DNA of 64,000 bases from Aurantiacibacter rhizosphaerae (GCF_009807005.1 NZ_WUBR01000002.1:496001-560000); one strand, 5' to 3'; counted from the first letter of the stretch, positions 47,009 to 56,295 are shown. Program-made: numbers and translations. Notes: generated by a model from the sequence alone, not told the origin.

Positions 47009-47374
47009 ATGGCTCTTTACGAGCATGTTTTCCTCGCGCGTCAGGATCTGAGCCAGGCTCAGGTAGACGCGCTTGCTGCCAGCGCCACGGAAATCGTGGA
47101 AGCTAACGACGGCAAGGTCATCAAGACCGAGACCTGGGGCCTCAAGTCCCTCGCATACAAGATCGACCGTAACCGCAAGGCGCATTTCGTAATGCTCAAC
47201 ATCGAGGGACCCGGTTCCCTCGTGGCCGAGCTGGAGCGTCAGAACCGCATCAACGAAGACGTGATCCGCTGGCTCACCATCGCCGTTGAAGAGCATGAAG
47301 ACGGCCCGTCCGCCATGATGCGCAAGAACGATCGCGACAAGAAGCGCCGTTCCGACCGTGAGGAGCGTAACTGA
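47009..47374 (+). CDS. rpsF: 30S ribosomal protein S6
   Basis: The 121-residue protein starts [15 protein letters not shown] and shows the S6 core ([36 protein letters not shown]), with a charged C-terminal tail ([11 protein letters not shown]). It is the first gene of rpsF-rpsR-rplI; the ribosome site AAGGAAG lies 7 bases before the ATG. Its TGA overlaps the rpsR ATG by one base. Confidence 0.98.
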   Translation: MALYEHVFLARQDLSQAQVDALAASATEIVEANDGKVIKTETWGLKSLAYKIDRNRKAHFVMLNIEGPGSLVAELERQNRINEDVIRWLTIAVEEHEDGPSAMMRKNDRDKKRRSDREERN

Positions 47375-47598
47375 TGGCCCGCCCGTTTTACCGTCGTCGC
47401 AAGTCCTGCCCGTTCAACGGCAAGGACGCCCCCGTCATCGATTACAAGGACGTGCGCCTGCTGCAGGGCTTCATGTCCGAGCGTGGCAAGATCGTGCCCA
47501 GCCGCATCACCGCCGTTTCTGCAAAGAAGCAGCGTGAACTGGCCAAGGCCATCAAGCGCGCCCGTCACCTGGGCCTGCTGCCCTACATCGTTAAGTAA
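47374..47598 (+). CDS. rpsR: 30S ribosomal protein S18
   Basis: The 74-residue basic protein starts [14 protein letters not shown] and contains the S18 core [26 protein letters not shown] and [12 protein letters not shown]. It pairs with S6 on the 30S platform, and the start overlaps the rpsF stop, which suits the S6-S18 stoichiometry. Confidence 0.98.
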   Translation: MARPFYRRRKSCPFNGKDAPVIDYKDVRLLQGFMSERGKIVPSRITAVSAKKQRELAKAIKRARHLGLLPYIVK

Positions 47599-47612
47599 GA
47601 GGAGCATACATC

Positions 47613-48260
47613 ATGGATATCATCCTCCTCGAACGCGTTGGTAACCTCGGTGCCATCGGCGATGTCGTCACCGTGAAGGACGGCTACGCCCGTAACTTCC
47701 TGCTGCCGCAGAAGAAGGCTCTTCGCGCCAATGAGGCGAACAAGAAGGTCTTCGAAGCCAATCGCGAGAAGCTGGAAGCCGAAAACGCCGAGAAGCGCAC
47801 CGCAGCCCAGAAGCAGGGCGAGACCGTTGAAGGCACAGAGATCGTCCTGATCCGCGCCGCCTCCAACGCCGGCCAGCTGTATGGCTCTGTCAACGTGCGT
47901 GACATTGCTGCCGGTCTGGTGGCCAAGGGCCACGATGTTGACAAGAAGCAGGTCATCATGGGCGCGCCCATCAAGACCATCGGCATGTTCGATGTCACCA
48001 TCGCGCTGCACGCCGAAGTCGAAATCACGGTGAAGGCCAACGTCGCCCGCTCCGAAGATGAAGCCGAACTGCAGAGCCAGGGCGTCGACATCCTCAAGCA
48101 GGCTGCCGAAGAAGAAACCCGCGCCATCGCTGGCGAAGGCTTCCAGGAAGAACTGGACCCCGACCGTGAACTGGGCGAGCTGCCCAGCGCGGACGAAGGC
48201 GAAGAAGCCTCGGCTGAAGACGCTGCGGGCGAAGAAGCCGAAGGCGAAGAAAACGCCTGA
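47613..48260 (+). CDS. rplI: 50S ribosomal protein L9 with long acidic tail
   Basis: The 215-residue protein has the L9 N-domain (MDIILLERVGNLGAIGDVVTVKDGYARNFLLPQ), a long helix and the C-domain (SVNVRDIAAGL...IKTIGMFDVTIALHAEVEITV). E. coli L9 has 149 residues; the extra 60 or so are Glu/Ala/Asp-rich (GEEASAEDAAGEEAEGEE). The tail lies outside the conserved fold. A strong terminator follows 26 bases after the stop. Confidence 0.97.
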   Translation: MDIILLERVGNLGAIGDVVTVKDGYARNFLLPQKKALRANEANKKVFEANREKLEAENAEKRTAAQKQGETVEGTEIVLIRAASNAGQLYGSVNVRDIAAGLVAKGHDVDKKQVIMGAPIKTIGMFDVTIALHAEVEITVKANVARSEDEAELQSQGVDILKQAAEEETRAIAGEGFQEELDPDRELGELPSADEGEEASAEDAAGEEAEGEENA

Positions 48261-48285
48261 AGCCTTCAAGGCTGATCAAGAAAAC

Positions 48286-48318
48286 GGGGCGCTGCCAGCA
48301 ATGGCGGCGCCCCTTTTT
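48286..48318 (+). terminator. Rho-independent terminator of the rpsF-rpsR-rplI operon
   Basis: GGGGCGC-T-GCCA, loop GCAA, TGGC-G-GCGCCCC, then TTTTT. The stem has 12 pairs including one T-G wobble, closed by a GNRA tetraloop. It is the clearest intrinsic terminator in the window. Confidence 0.93.
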
Positions 48319-48366
48319 CTTTGCGGGATATGATCTTGTTAAAAGTTGTCGCATTAGTCTTTCGAC

Positions 48367-49461
48367 ATGCGATCTGAAATCGATCTGGATGCAGCTGCCA
48401 GGGCGGGCATTATCGACGAACACGTCGCCATTGCCCTGCGCAATTTCCAGGCACAATCCGATGGCATACCCCATTCCAGTGCGGAGAAATTCCGCTTGTT
48501 CGGTGGCTACGCCGACCTTGTCAGCGCGATGGGAATGGGCCTGATTCTTGCCGCACTTTCGCTGTTGGCGATCAAGATTCAGATGGTGCTCTTGTGTTTC
48601 ATCCTTGCCGCAGTGACATTCGCCATCGCCTGCAAAATCGATATGCGCGCGGGGCCTGCGCTCGCCTCCGTACTGTTGCTGTCCTGGTTGTTCAATGCCG
48701 TGGTGGTTGTTCCGGCTGCGCTTGAAGCCGCCGGAGTGTGGGGCAATCACGCGCAGTTCAAGAACGCTGTAATCGTCGTTGGCCTTACCGCACTCGCGAC
48801 GTGGATATATTGGCGCAGGTTCCGTTTTCCGCCAACTTTTGCAGTCGCCATGACGGGCGCAAGCCTCGTCATTATCAATGTCGTTCAGAACTACAGTCGC
48901 GGCATGTATGGCTTTGACGTGATCAATTGGCTTCCAGCCGTCGTGGCGCTGGTTCTTGCAATCCTGACGCTTCTCTGGGCGATCTGGTGGGACCTGAGCG
49001 ATATCCGCCGCGAAACCGAAAGATCGCAGGTGGCCTTCTGGTTGCATTGCACTGCGGGCTTTCTCGTCACGCGCGCCATATTCAGCCTACTTACGGGCGG
49101 AGAAGTGATCAATGGCCATTTCATCCTGACCGGGCTGGCATTCACGGATATACCGTGGCTCGCCATGATGATCTTCGTCGCCGCGATCATTTCGCTGCTG
49201 CTGGACCGCAGGTCGCTCCTGACAGGAGTGCTGCTTCCTGTAATCGGTATTTTCGGAGAGGACGAAGGTGCTGTCGTCGTCGGCATGATAATCGCGGGCG
49301 CTGGCCTGCTGTTGTTCAATTATGGCTGGATTCGTTTGCGGATCGGACTGCTCGCGCTACTTCCTGCGAAGATCGAGGCGCAATTGCCGCGCACCAATCT
49401 GGCTTTGCAAGGTCAGCGCCCTTCACGCCGCCATCTGCCATTATGGCCGCAACGACAGTAG
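48367..49461 (+). CDS. Polytopic membrane protein of unknown function
   Basis: The 364-residue protein has a cytoplasmic-looking N-terminus (DLDAAARAGIIDEHVAIALRNF), which recalls DUF2157-type proteins, followed by about nine or ten hydrophobic segments. The tail is short and Arg/Gln-rich. No transporter motif is seen. The gene lies just downstream of the L9 terminator and should have its own promoter within 48 bases, which is tight. Confidence 0.72.
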   Translation: MRSEIDLDAAARAGIIDEHVAIALRNFQAQSDGIPHSSAEKFRLFGGYADLVSAMGMGLILAALSLLAIKIQMVLLCFILAAVTFAIACKIDMRAGPALASVLLLSWLFNAVVVVPAALEAAGVWGNHAQFKNAVIVVGLTALATWIYWRRFRFPPTFAVAMTGASLVIINVVQNYSRGMYGFDVINWLPAVVALVLAILTLLWAIWWDLSDIRRETERSQVAFWLHCTAGFLVTRAIFSLLTGGEVINGHFILTGLAFTDIPWLAMMIFVAAIISLLLDRRSLLTGVLLPVIGIFGEDEGAVVVGMIIAGAGLLLFNYGWIRLRIGLLALLPAKIEAQLPRTNLALQGQRPSRRHLPLWPQRQ

Positions 49462-49497
49462 CTTTACCGGCGGCGCGACATGGTCAGCGCGCCGGGC

Positions 49498-50517
49498 TTA
49501 ATCCACCACGGCCAGCCCATCGCCGCCCGGCCCGGTCGGCAAGCGGCGCAGCACTTCGCCGCTGGCGAAATCAACTTCCGCAATCGTATCGGTCGCGGTT
49601 TCGGCTGCGTAGAGCCTGTCTCCATCTTCGCTGAACACCAGCGTTACCTGCACCGCATCGCTGCTGCCGGATACGGGTATCGTGCGGACCACCTCGCCCG
49701 TTTCCGTGTCGATCACCGATAGATCGCCACCGCCAAAATTGCTGCTGACGACAAACTCGCCAGACGGGTGCATCGCCAGCCTGATCGGTACATCGCTTGT
49801 TGCCACCCGTCCGCGCGGTTCCAGCGTTACGGGATCGAGGCGATAGGCCTGATTGGCGGAGTTGGAGGATACCCACAGATCAGCGCCATCGGGCGAGAGC
49901 GCGATAGCCTCTATATCCTCTCCCACCTTGCGCCGCGCAGCTTCCGCGCCTTCGCCAAGGTCGTATCGCACCACTTCTCCTGTGGGGATGATAGTGCCCC
50001 AGGCATAGCGGCCACCCGCATCCACGGCCAGCAGATGCGCGCCCGGTGCGTAAGGAGGCCCGTTCGCGCCGATTTCCGTAACGGAAGGCTCGCCGGTCCC
50101 TGCGCCCTCGATCACGAACAGCGATCCGCGCCCCTCTGCGCCCGCAATCACGCGGCCGTCATCAAGCCAGATGGCCGCATGAACCCGCGCCTGTTCGCCC
50201 AGCTCAATCTCGCTTACCGGAGTGAGATCGTCCGTGGTAAAGACCTGCACCGAAGTGCCCGAGTAACACGCAACCATCACCTGAGCGCCATCGGGTGACA
50301 CGGTCAGCTCATGCGGGTTCTCGCAAGTCTGCGCGCGGTGGGTTTCCTCCCCATTGGCGATATCCAAGCGGGAGAGGCTGGCCCCGCGCTTGTTCGCCAC
50401 AAGCAGCGCGCCTTGGCTGCCATGCTGGAACATGACCGGTCCGGGTATCTCTGCATCGGAGTTACCGCCACAAGCGGCAAGCGCGACCAGGGCTGTAATG
50501 GCGAGGCAGATGCGCAT
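49498..50517 (-). CDS. Lipoprotein with seven-bladed beta-propeller (YncE-like)
   Basis: The 339-residue protein has a lipobox (ALAACGG, Cys16) and repeating units with the patterns 'SPDGAQVMVACYSGTSVQVFTTDDL' and 'SPDGADLWVSSNSAN', typical of YVTN/YncE propeller blades. It is probably periplasmic. The ligand is unknown. It faces the polytopic membrane gene convergently, with a 36-base spacer holding a 7-pair hairpin (49471-49494). Confidence 0.82.
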   Translation of the reverse strand: MRICLAITALVALAACGGNSDAEIPGPVMFQHGSQGALLVANKRGASLSRLDIANGEETHRAQTCENPHELTVSPDGAQVMVACYSGTSVQVFTTDDLTPVSEIELGEQARVHAAIWLDDGRVIAGAEGRGSLFVIEGAGTGEPSVTEIGANGPPYAPGAHLLAVDAGGRYAWGTIIPTGEVVRYDLGEGAEAARRKVGEDIEAIALSPDGADLWVSSNSANQAYRLDPVTLEPRGRVATSDVPIRLAMHPSGEFVVSSNFGGGDLSVIDTETGEVVRTIPVSGSSDAVQVTLVFSEDGDRLYAAETATDTIAEVDFASGEVLRRLPTGPGGDGLAVVD

Positions 50518-50570
50518 GATGTCAGGCTCCGGATTAACGTCCTATCGCCTGCCAGCCTAACATCGCGCCG

Positions 50571-51311
50571 TCAGGAAAGGAATTCCAGGATCGCCCGGCC
50601 CATATCGGGCTTTGCCACGCTGCCCATGTGATTGCCCGGCACCACGGCCATCGTCGCATCGGGCAAGGCATCGCGCAGCTTTTCCGGCGATCCATTGTCG
50701 CGATCGTCATCGCCGATCAGCACCAGCGTGGGCATGGTAATGCGCGATAGCTGCGCAATCTCGATATCCTCCACGCCCTTCGTCAACAGCAGACGCGCGG
50801 CTACGGGATCGATGCCCTGCCCCTTCATGAAACTTTTCGCCATGAACGCAGGATCGCCGCGCTCGATCTCGTCAAACTGGTCTATCATGTCCACGAAGAA
50901 CGCAGACCGGACCTGCCAGTTGGACAGCCCCTCTATCCCCATGCCGCCCAGCACCAGCCTGCGCGGCGTCAGCCCGGCAATCACCGCACTGGTGGCCGTC
51001 CGCGCGCCAAGGGAGAAGCCAACGAGGTCGTAATCCGTCAGCTTCAGCGTTTCCACGATATGCAGCGCATCGCGCACCAGCACGCCGGGCGTATAGAGCG
51101 CCGCATCGGTGGGCGCATCGCTATCCCCGTGCACGCGCCAATCGGGCATGATGCATTCAAAGCCATTGTCCGCCAGCAGCTTTGCATGACCAAACTTCAT
51201 CCAGTTCATCGCCGCGCTGGAAAACAGGCCGTGCAGCATCAGGACCGGCCGGCCCGCGCCCATGCGATGGATGGCGATGTTCGTACCGTCGGGTGTGGTG
51301 ATAACGCTCAT
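50571..51311 (-). CDS. Alpha/beta hydrolase
   Basis: The 246-residue protein shows the alpha/beta fold: VLMLHGLFSS (oxyanion region), nucleophile Ser in LVGFSLGARTA, acid Asp in VLIGDDDRDN and His in VPGNHMGS. Substrate unknown; esterase or C-C hydrolase activity is possible. Its ATG overlaps the upstream gene stop by 4 bases (ATGA). It is the last gene of the asd-led operon. Confidence 0.88.
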   Translation of the reverse strand: MSVITTPDGTNIAIHRMGAGRPVLMLHGLFSSAAMNWMKFGHAKLLADNGFECIMPDWRVHGDSDAPTDAALYTPGVLVRDALHIVETLKLTDYDLVGFSLGARTATSAVIAGLTPRRLVLGGMGIEGLSNWQVRSAFFVDMIDQFDEIERGDPAFMAKSFMKGQGIDPVAARLLLTKGVEDIEIAQLSRITMPTLVLIGDDDRDNGSPEKLRDALPDATMAVVPGNHMGSVAKPDMGRAILEFLS

Positions 51312-52012
51312 TGGAAAACCTCGTCGGCCCTGACAAATTCCTTGCGACCGATTATCTGATACCTGCTGAGATGAGGTAGAAGTATCAGGCGCTTACATTT
51401 GGGTGTTTCGCAGACGGTGGCGGTGATATTTCCCCAGCCAACCTCGATATCCCTGCTTTCGATTACTCTGAACCAGCTTTCAATTCTGTCTTGTACTACA
51501 CCCAGTCCAAAGCCGACTACGGTCGTCTCCAACCCGATATTGGCCAGGGTCCAATCCAGAAGATGGGTTCCAAACCGGGCGGCGCGCTGGCGCTGCGCTG
51601 CGGGAAACTCATTCCATGTCGGACTGCGGAAGGGAATGTATTGAAACGAGAGAATTTCGTCCTTTGGTACTTGCTGAAAGTGCAGCTTGTGAAGATTCTG
51701 GATCTGTGTTTGCAGCGGCGTGAAGCCGGTGTTGTTCCAAGGCTGATCGAAATAGGCGTTGAAATCGGGCTCTTTGCCCTCTGCAGAAAGATCTTCCTGA
51801 ATAGGACCGTCTCTCGCCACATCCCACTCACCGCCCGGTTTCAGTCCGATCGTGACCAGTTTTGGCTGGTCCCTTCTGGCGAGCGGTGTCGACAGATAGG
51901 ACCAGCCATGAACATGCGGAACTTCGTTTTTCTCTTGGGGTCGGTGATATTCCGACGAGATGGCTGACCAAACGTCCTGCGGAGGGCTGTCCGGTCCGAT
52001 GACGCCGCTCAT
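51308..52012 (-). CDS. Protein of unknown function, low-GC, possibly uracil-DNA-glycosylase-like
   Basis: The 234-residue protein overlaps both neighbours as ATGA. By hand count bases 51361-51540 are 90/180 G+C, well below the surrounding genes, suggesting recent acquisition. LVTIGLKPGGEW, PFRSPTW, VVGFGLGV and the late LLPHLSRYQI resemble, in order, the GxDPG, F-x-PF and HPS motifs of the uracil-DNA glycosylase superfamily. I offer this as a fold hint only. The start ATG 52012 is supported by the overlap with the upstream lipoprotein stop. Confidence 0.6.
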   Translation of the reverse strand: MSGVIGPDSPPQDVWSAISSEYHRPQEKNEVPHVHGWSYLSTPLARRDQPKLVTIGLKPGGEWDVARDGPIQEDLSAEGKEPDFNAYFDQPWNNTGFTPLQTQIQNLHKLHFQQVPKDEILSFQYIPFRSPTWNEFPAAQRQRAARFGTHLLDWTLANIGLETTVVGFGLGVVQDRIESWFRVIESRDIEVGWGNITATVCETPKCKRLILLPHLSRYQIIGRKEFVRADEVFQ

Positions 52013-52569
52013 CGCGCGATGCAGTTCTCGCCTGCCCACAGTGCCTGCACGCTGGCATCATCGCCTTCGCCGGTGAACAGGCCGCCGATGTCGGGCACCT
52101 CTTCTGCGCCCATCACGAATTCCGGCCCCACGGTGCTGTCTTCGACCATTCTGATATTCTCGTCCGCCAGCATGGCGGCACGGGTGGTTTCGGGCACGTA
52201 GGGCGGTTCGGCCCAATAGCCCACGAACTGGCCATCGCGGAAGTTCAGGCTGAGCCCTTCATAGGCGGTGTATGTCAGCCCGCAATCATTGGGCGTATCG
52301 GTTTCGTCCACGGCGCGGCCCAGCACATTGCCCAGCGTTGCCTCTGTCGGCGCGCGGGCAGAGCCGAAAGGCACGGCCAGTTCCTCAAAACCCGATTGCG
52401 CGGGGATCACGATGCCCGTGCCCTGCAGTTCCAGCGTGGCATCGGCCATCGGATTGTCCTCACCCATTGCGCCATCGTCGGCTGCGGTAATGTCGTCCGC
52501 AGAGCCATCAGGTGCGTCCCCGCAGGCAGCAAGCATCAGCGGGAGGGCAATCAGGGCGAGGCGGCGCAT
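52009..52569 (-). CDS. Lipoprotein of unknown function
   Basis: The 186-residue protein has lipobox LMLAACG (Cys16) and an acidic Asp/Ala-rich linker before a globular part with two Cys (NDCGLTY, GENCIAR) that could pair. The family is not recognised. The ATG lies 5 bases after the asd stop, and its stop overlaps the next gene (ATGA), so it is the second gene of the asd operon. Confidence 0.75.
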   Translation of the reverse strand: MRRLALIALPLMLAACGDAPDGSADDITAADDGAMGEDNPMADATLELQGTGIVIPAQSGFEELAVPFGSARAPTEATLGNVLGRAVDETDTPNDCGLTYTAYEGLSLNFRDGQFVGYWAEPPYVPETTRAAMLADENIRMVEDSTVGPEFVMGAEEVPDIGGLFTGEGDDASVQALWAGENCIAR

Positions 52570-52574
52570 GGGCG

Positions 52575-53600
52575 TTATCCTTTCTGCAAGTGACGACGGC
52601 CGAGCAGTTCGGCAATCTGGACTGCATTCAATGCCGCCCCTTTGCGCAGATTGTCCGAGACGCACCACAGGATCAAGCCGTTATCCACGGTGGAATCCTC
52701 GCGCACGCGGCTGATGTAGGTGGCGCCGTCTCCGGCAGCTTCCACCGGGGTGACGTATCCGCCGTCCTCGCGCTTATCCACCAGCATGATGCCGGGCGCT
52801 TCACGCAGGATATCCTGCGCCTGGGCGGCGGTGATCTCGTTCTCGAATTCGATGGTGATCGCCTCGGAATGGCCGACGAACACGGGCACGCGCACGCAGG
52901 TGACCGAGACCTTGACCTTGGGATCGAGGATCTTCTTGGTTTCCACCACCATCTTCCACTCTTCCTTGGTGGAACCGTCATCCATGAACACATCGATATG
53001 CGGGATGACGTTGAAGGCGATCTGCTTGGTAAAGGTGCGCGCCTCCACCTGATCGCCCACGAAGATGGCGCGACTCTGTTCGAACAGTTCGTCCATGCCC
53101 GATTTGCCTGCGCCGGAAACGGACTGGTAGGTGGAGACGACCACGCGCTTGATCTTGGCGGCATCGTGCAGCGGCTTCAGCGCCACCACCATCTGCGCGG
53201 TGGAGCAGTTGGGATTGGCGATGATGTTGCGCTTGGTATAGCCGTCGATGTCATCCGGGTTCACTTCCGGCACGATCAGCGGCACATCGGGGTCCATGCG
53301 ATAGAGGCTGGAGTTGTCGATCACCACGCAGCCCGCGGCCGCAGCCTTGGGCGCATAGGTTTTCGTCGCCGCGCTGCCGCAGGCGAACAGGGCGATGTCC
53401 CAGCCGGAAAAGTCGAAATGCTCCAGATTCTTGCATTTCACCATCTTGCCGCTGTCGCCAATTTCAACCTCGGCACCGGTTGAGCGGGAGGACGCAACTG
53501 CGGCCACCTCGTCCATCGGGAATTCGCGCTCCGCAAGGATGGCAAGCATCTCGCGTCCGACATTTCCCGTCGCTCCGACAACTGCAACACGGTAACCCAT
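52575..53600 (-). CDS. asd: Aspartate-semialdehyde dehydrogenase
   Basis: The 341-residue protein has the NADP loop VVGATGNVGREML, the SSRSTG segment, catalytic Cys in ANPNCSTAQM, and the acyl-binding EARTFTKQIAFNVIPH. It makes L-aspartate-4-semialdehyde for lysine/DAP, threonine and methionine. ATG 53600 is used; a GTG at 53612 is possible, and the GGAG lies at 53617-53620. The long upstream spacer contains an 18-base palindrome at 53626-53643. Confidence 0.97.
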   Translation of the reverse strand: MGYRVAVVGATGNVGREMLAILAEREFPMDEVAAVASSRSTGAEVEIGDSGKMVKCKNLEHFDFSGWDIALFACGSAATKTYAPKAAAAGCVVIDNSSLYRMDPDVPLIVPEVNPDDIDGYTKRNIIANPNCSTAQMVVALKPLHDAAKIKRVVVSTYQSVSGAGKSGMDELFEQSRAIFVGDQVEARTFTKQIAFNVIPHIDVFMDDGSTKEEWKMVVETKKILDPKVKVSVTCVRVPVFVGHSEAITIEFENEITAAQAQDILREAPGIMLVDKREDGGYVTPVEAAGDGATYISRVREDSTVDNGLILWCVSDNLRKGAALNAVQIAELLGRRHLQKG

Positions 53601-53625
53601 TTTGAAACTCACTCCATTGATAGTC

Positions 53626-53643
53626 GCGCGCTAGCTAGCGCGC
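53626..53643. promoter_or_regulatory. Perfect palindrome GCGCGCTAGCTAGCGCGC upstream of asd
   Basis: The 18 bases equal their own reverse complement. They lie 26 bases upstream of the asd ATG (minus strand), where they could be an operator for a dimeric repressor or a cruciform/5'-UTR structure. No T-run on the asd side, so it is unlikely to be a terminator of that gene. Confidence 0.4.
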
Positions 53644-53882
53644 CTTTTCGCACATGCAATACCAAAGGCGGTTTCAAAAGAGACTGACCTTGGCGATGCA
53701 CGCCCGAAACGGGGTGGAAAAAGCGCGGTTCTGCACGCGCGCACCCGATCGCGGTAACCACGCCTGGTAACGCTTTCTTAACCCAATTCCTTCAATCCTG
53801 CGAAAGGAGATGCGGAAAAACCCTGAGCCCCGCATGCCCATGTAGCGATCCTGGTTAGATCGATAATCGCACAAATGATAAA

Positions 53883-53913
53883 GGGGCGGCCTCCACATTC
53901 GGGAAGCCGCCCC
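53883..53913 (-). terminator. Terminator after rplS
   Basis: GGGGCGGC at 53883-53890 pairs perfectly with GCCGCCCC at 53906-53913 around a 15-base loop. AAA precedes and TTTT follows, so it works in principle in both directions. It lies 33 bases after the rplS stop and ends the ffh-rpsP-rimM-...-trmD-rplS gene string. Confidence 0.82.
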
Positions 53914-53945
53914 TTTTCATGTGCGGTTCGAGAAAACGCTCGCGC

Positions 53946-54317
53946 TTACTTGGCGACGTTGTCCCGACGTTCGGCGATACGTGCGCGCTTGCCGGTGCGG
54001 CCGCGCAGGTAATACAGCTTTGCACGACGCACCACGCCGCGGCGTACCACGGTGATGTTGTCGATGTTGGGCGAATACAGCGGGAACACACGTTCCACAC
54101 CTTCGCCGAAGCTGATCTTGCGAACGGTGAAATTCGAGTTGATCGAACGGTTCGAACGCGCGATCACCACGCCTTCGAAGTTCTGGACGCGGGTGCGCTG
54201 CCCTTCGACGACGCGGACGCCGACGCGGACCGTGTCACCGGCGCGGAAGTCAGGGATTTCTTTTCCCTCTTTGAGTGCTGCGATGGCTTCCGCCTCGAGC
54301 TCTTGAATCAGACCCAT
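53946..54317 (-). CDS. rplS: 50S ribosomal protein L19
   Basis: The 123-residue protein starts [15 protein letters not shown] and shows [52 protein letters not shown] and the end [13 protein letters not shown]. Standard L19. It follows trmD by 3 bases, the usual order. Confidence 0.98.
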   Translation of the reverse strand: MGLIQELEAEAIAALKEGKEIPDFRAGDTVRVGVRVVEGQRTRVQNFEGVVIARSNRSINSNFTVRKISFGEGVERVFPLYSPNIDNITVVRRGVVRRAKLYYLRGRTGKRARIAERRDNVAK

Positions 54318-54320
54318 TGG

Positions 54321-55061
54321 TCAATCCTTATCTTTTTGCCGCGCATCAGAGGCAGACTGGCCCGGAGCTCCACCATGGAGTTCCCATAGGTCCGGCCTGC
54401 GTAACCGTGTATCTTCCTCGCTGCGCTGCTTTCGCCACGCCGCGATTTTCGCATGATCCCCCGATCGCAGCACTTCAGGGATCGTGCGCCCTTCCCATTC
54501 CGGAGGTCGGGTATATTGCGGGTACTCAAGCAGGCCGTCCTCGAACGACTCTTCAGTCCCGCTGGAAGCCGCGCCCATTACGCCGGGAAGCAGCCGAATG
54601 CAAGCATCGAGTATGGCCAGCGCCGCGGGTTCTCCGCCTGACAGCACGATGTCGGCCAGCGATACCTGCTCGATCTGCGGACGCGCATCGAAAATGCGTT
54701 CGTCAAAGCCTTCGAAACGGCCGCACAGCAGGGTGACGCCCGGCCCCGTGGCAATCTGGCGTATGCGTGCCTGCGTGATGGGTTTGCCGCGCGGCGTCAT
54801 CGCCAGGATCGACGCATCGGGATGCAGGGCGATGGCGTGATCCACCGCCGCGCCCAGCACATCTGTCTTCAGCACCATGCCCGCGCCGCCGCCAGCGGGC
54901 GTATCGTCCACCGTGCGGTGCTTGTCGGTCGCGAAATCGCGGATCTGTATGGTGTCGATGGACCATTTCTGCTCCTCCAGCGCGCGGCCCGCGATGGATT
55001 GGCGCAAGGGGCCGGGAAACATCTCCGGATAAAGCGTAAGGACCGTGGCGGCGAAGGTCAC
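54321..55061 (-). CDS. trmD: tRNA (guanine-37-N1)-methyltransferase
   Basis: The 246-residue protein shows the trefoil-knot SAM site [39 protein letters not shown] and the C-terminal [12 protein letters not shown]. It makes m1G37 in tRNAs reading CUN, CCN and CGG, preventing frameshifts. GTG 55061 overlaps the upstream gene's stop (GTGA); extensions upstream do not match the family. Confidence 0.96.
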   Translation of the reverse strand: MTFAATVLTLYPEMFPGPLRQSIAGRALEEQKWSIDTIQIRDFATDKHRTVDDTPAGGGAGMVLKTDVLGAAVDHAIALHPDASILAMTPRGKPITQARIRQIATGPGVTLLCGRFEGFDERIFDARPQIEQVSLADIVLSGGEPAALAILDACIRLLPGVMGAASSGTEESFEDGLLEYPQYTRPPEWEGRTIPEVLRSGDHAKIAAWRKQRSEEDTRLRRPDLWELHGGAPGQSASDARQKDKD

Positions 55062-55387
55062 AGCTTGCGCTCCTGAGCCCGGCGGCGCGCATAGGCATCG
55101 CCCAGCAGACCGACGCCAAAGCCTGTCACCCCGGTCAGCACGCCGATAACACACAGCGCGATCAGCCAGATCTGCGCCATGTTCTCACACGGGCCCTGCG
55201 CCGGGCAGGAAAGATCCTGCGTCAGCGCGATCCAGATGGCATAGGCAAAGCACGGCAGCGCAATCGGCAGCGCTGACAGGGCTGCGTTCTTCAGGCTTTT
55301 GCTGTGCGGTCGGAAATGCGCCAGCGCGAAGCCGATAGGAAACGGGATCACGATCACGGCGATGAAGATGAGATATTGTTCGATCAT
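55058..55387 (-). CDS. Small membrane protein of unknown function
   Basis: The 109-residue protein has three hydrophobic segments (about residues 5-23, 36-55 and 70-95) and two Cys in [12 protein letters not shown] between helices two and three, possibly a disulfide outside the membrane. The tail is Arg-rich. Its stop overlaps the trmD GTG, so it is translationally coupled to trmD. Family not recognised. Confidence 0.7.
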   Translation of the reverse strand: MIEQYLIFIAVIVIPFPIGFALAHFRPHSKSLKNAALSALPIALPCFAYAIWIALTQDLSCPAQGPCENMAQIWLIALCVIGVLTGVTGFGVGLLGDAYARRRAQERKL

Positions 55388-55469
55388 GGCCAAGCGTTAG
55401 GCAGGAAAGCGGCGGGGCGCAATTCAGGCCGCGGCATTGACGGCAAAACCGCGCGATTGCCTGCTTACA

Positions 55470-56291
55470 TTATCCCCCGCAGCCGCCACAGCCGCCGCCG
55501 CAACCCCCGCCGCCATCGCCGCCACTATCGCCGCTATCGGTGCTCGCTCCGCCAGCGCTCTGCCGCATGGCATGCAAGGGCGCATAGGGCGTGCCCACCA
55601 GCACCGCCGTGCCAAACAGTCCGACAGCCAGCCCCGCTTCCCCCGAAGTGGTGGCGCGGCGCAGGCGCTGAGCAGTCGCCATCGCCGATGCCAGCGCGGC
55701 ATCCCCTGCCCGTGTGCGCGGGTTGAACTTTGCCAGCCGGATAACGGCCAGCACGCCTGTGATGATCATCATCGTGGTGAGGAAACCCACCGGCTCCCCC
55801 TCGGCAGACCCGGCCTGCCAGCGGAAGGCCCCCAGCAGCAGCAGAAAGACATAAGGCAGCACGGGCATCAGGCGCAGCGTCAGCCGCTCTGCCGGATCGA
55901 CCAGCAAGCCTCTACGCGTCAGGTCGCGGTCAATCGCATCGGCATGGCCATCAAGATTGGCCTTGGCAGCAGACCAGCTGAGATCGCCCACGTGGCGCAT
56001 CAGGCTCTTCTCCGCCGGCGTCTCCCCTTGCGCCCCCGTTGTCTTGACGATCGTCTTCTTTTCCACCTGCAACGCCCGGCGCGCGAACAGGGCGGCCACA
56101 ACGCTTTCCACAAAGCGCGGCGTGCCGCCAGCCAGATAAGCCAGCTCCTCCGCATCGGCGGGCTGCGATGGCCGTCCGTCAGGCCGCATCGCTGCCGGGA
56201 TCCAGATGCCAGCGGCAATCGCGGCCATGATTAGCGCAGCATAGAACAGCAGGAAATCCGCCCCGGAATAGCTGGCAAAACCGATTTCCAT
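55470..56291 (-). CDS. TIGR04222-type membrane protein with Gly/Cys tail
   Basis: The 273-residue protein has an N-terminal membrane helix (about 10-32), a cytoplasmic region with ADAEELAYLAGGTPRFVESVVAALFARRAL, which is the recognisable TIGR04222 core, two membrane helices (about 140-160 and 170-190), a helical part and a low-complexity end (GGGGCGGGCGGCGG, three Cys). Proteins of this family end in extreme Gly/Cys/Ser-rich sequence; their function is not known to me. The neighbour 5 bases upstream is a glycine-rich-domain protein, a recurring pairing as far as I recall. Confidence 0.75.
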   Translation of the reverse strand: MEIGFASYSGADFLLFYAALIMAAIAAGIWIPAAMRPDGRPSQPADAEELAYLAGGTPRFVESVVAALFARRALQVEKKTIVKTTGAQGETPAEKSLMRHVGDLSWSAAKANLDGHADAIDRDLTRRGLLVDPAERLTLRLMPVLPYVFLLLLGAFRWQAGSAEGEPVGFLTTMMIITGVLAVIRLAKFNPRTRAGDAALASAMATAQRLRRATTSGEAGLAVGLFGTAVLVGTPYAPLHAMRQSAGGASTDSGDSGGDGGGGCGGGCGGCGG

Positions 56292-56295
56292 TCCC

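Larger units (their letters stand above)
53613..53945. other. Spacer between rplS and asd with palindrome and terminator
   Basis: This 333-base stretch holds no convincing gene. It contains a perfect 18-base palindrome (53626-53643), a GTAA-N7-TTAACC element at 53767-53783 that resembles a CtrA box, and the terminator at 53883-53913. The asd promoter should lie within it. Confidence 0.55.
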
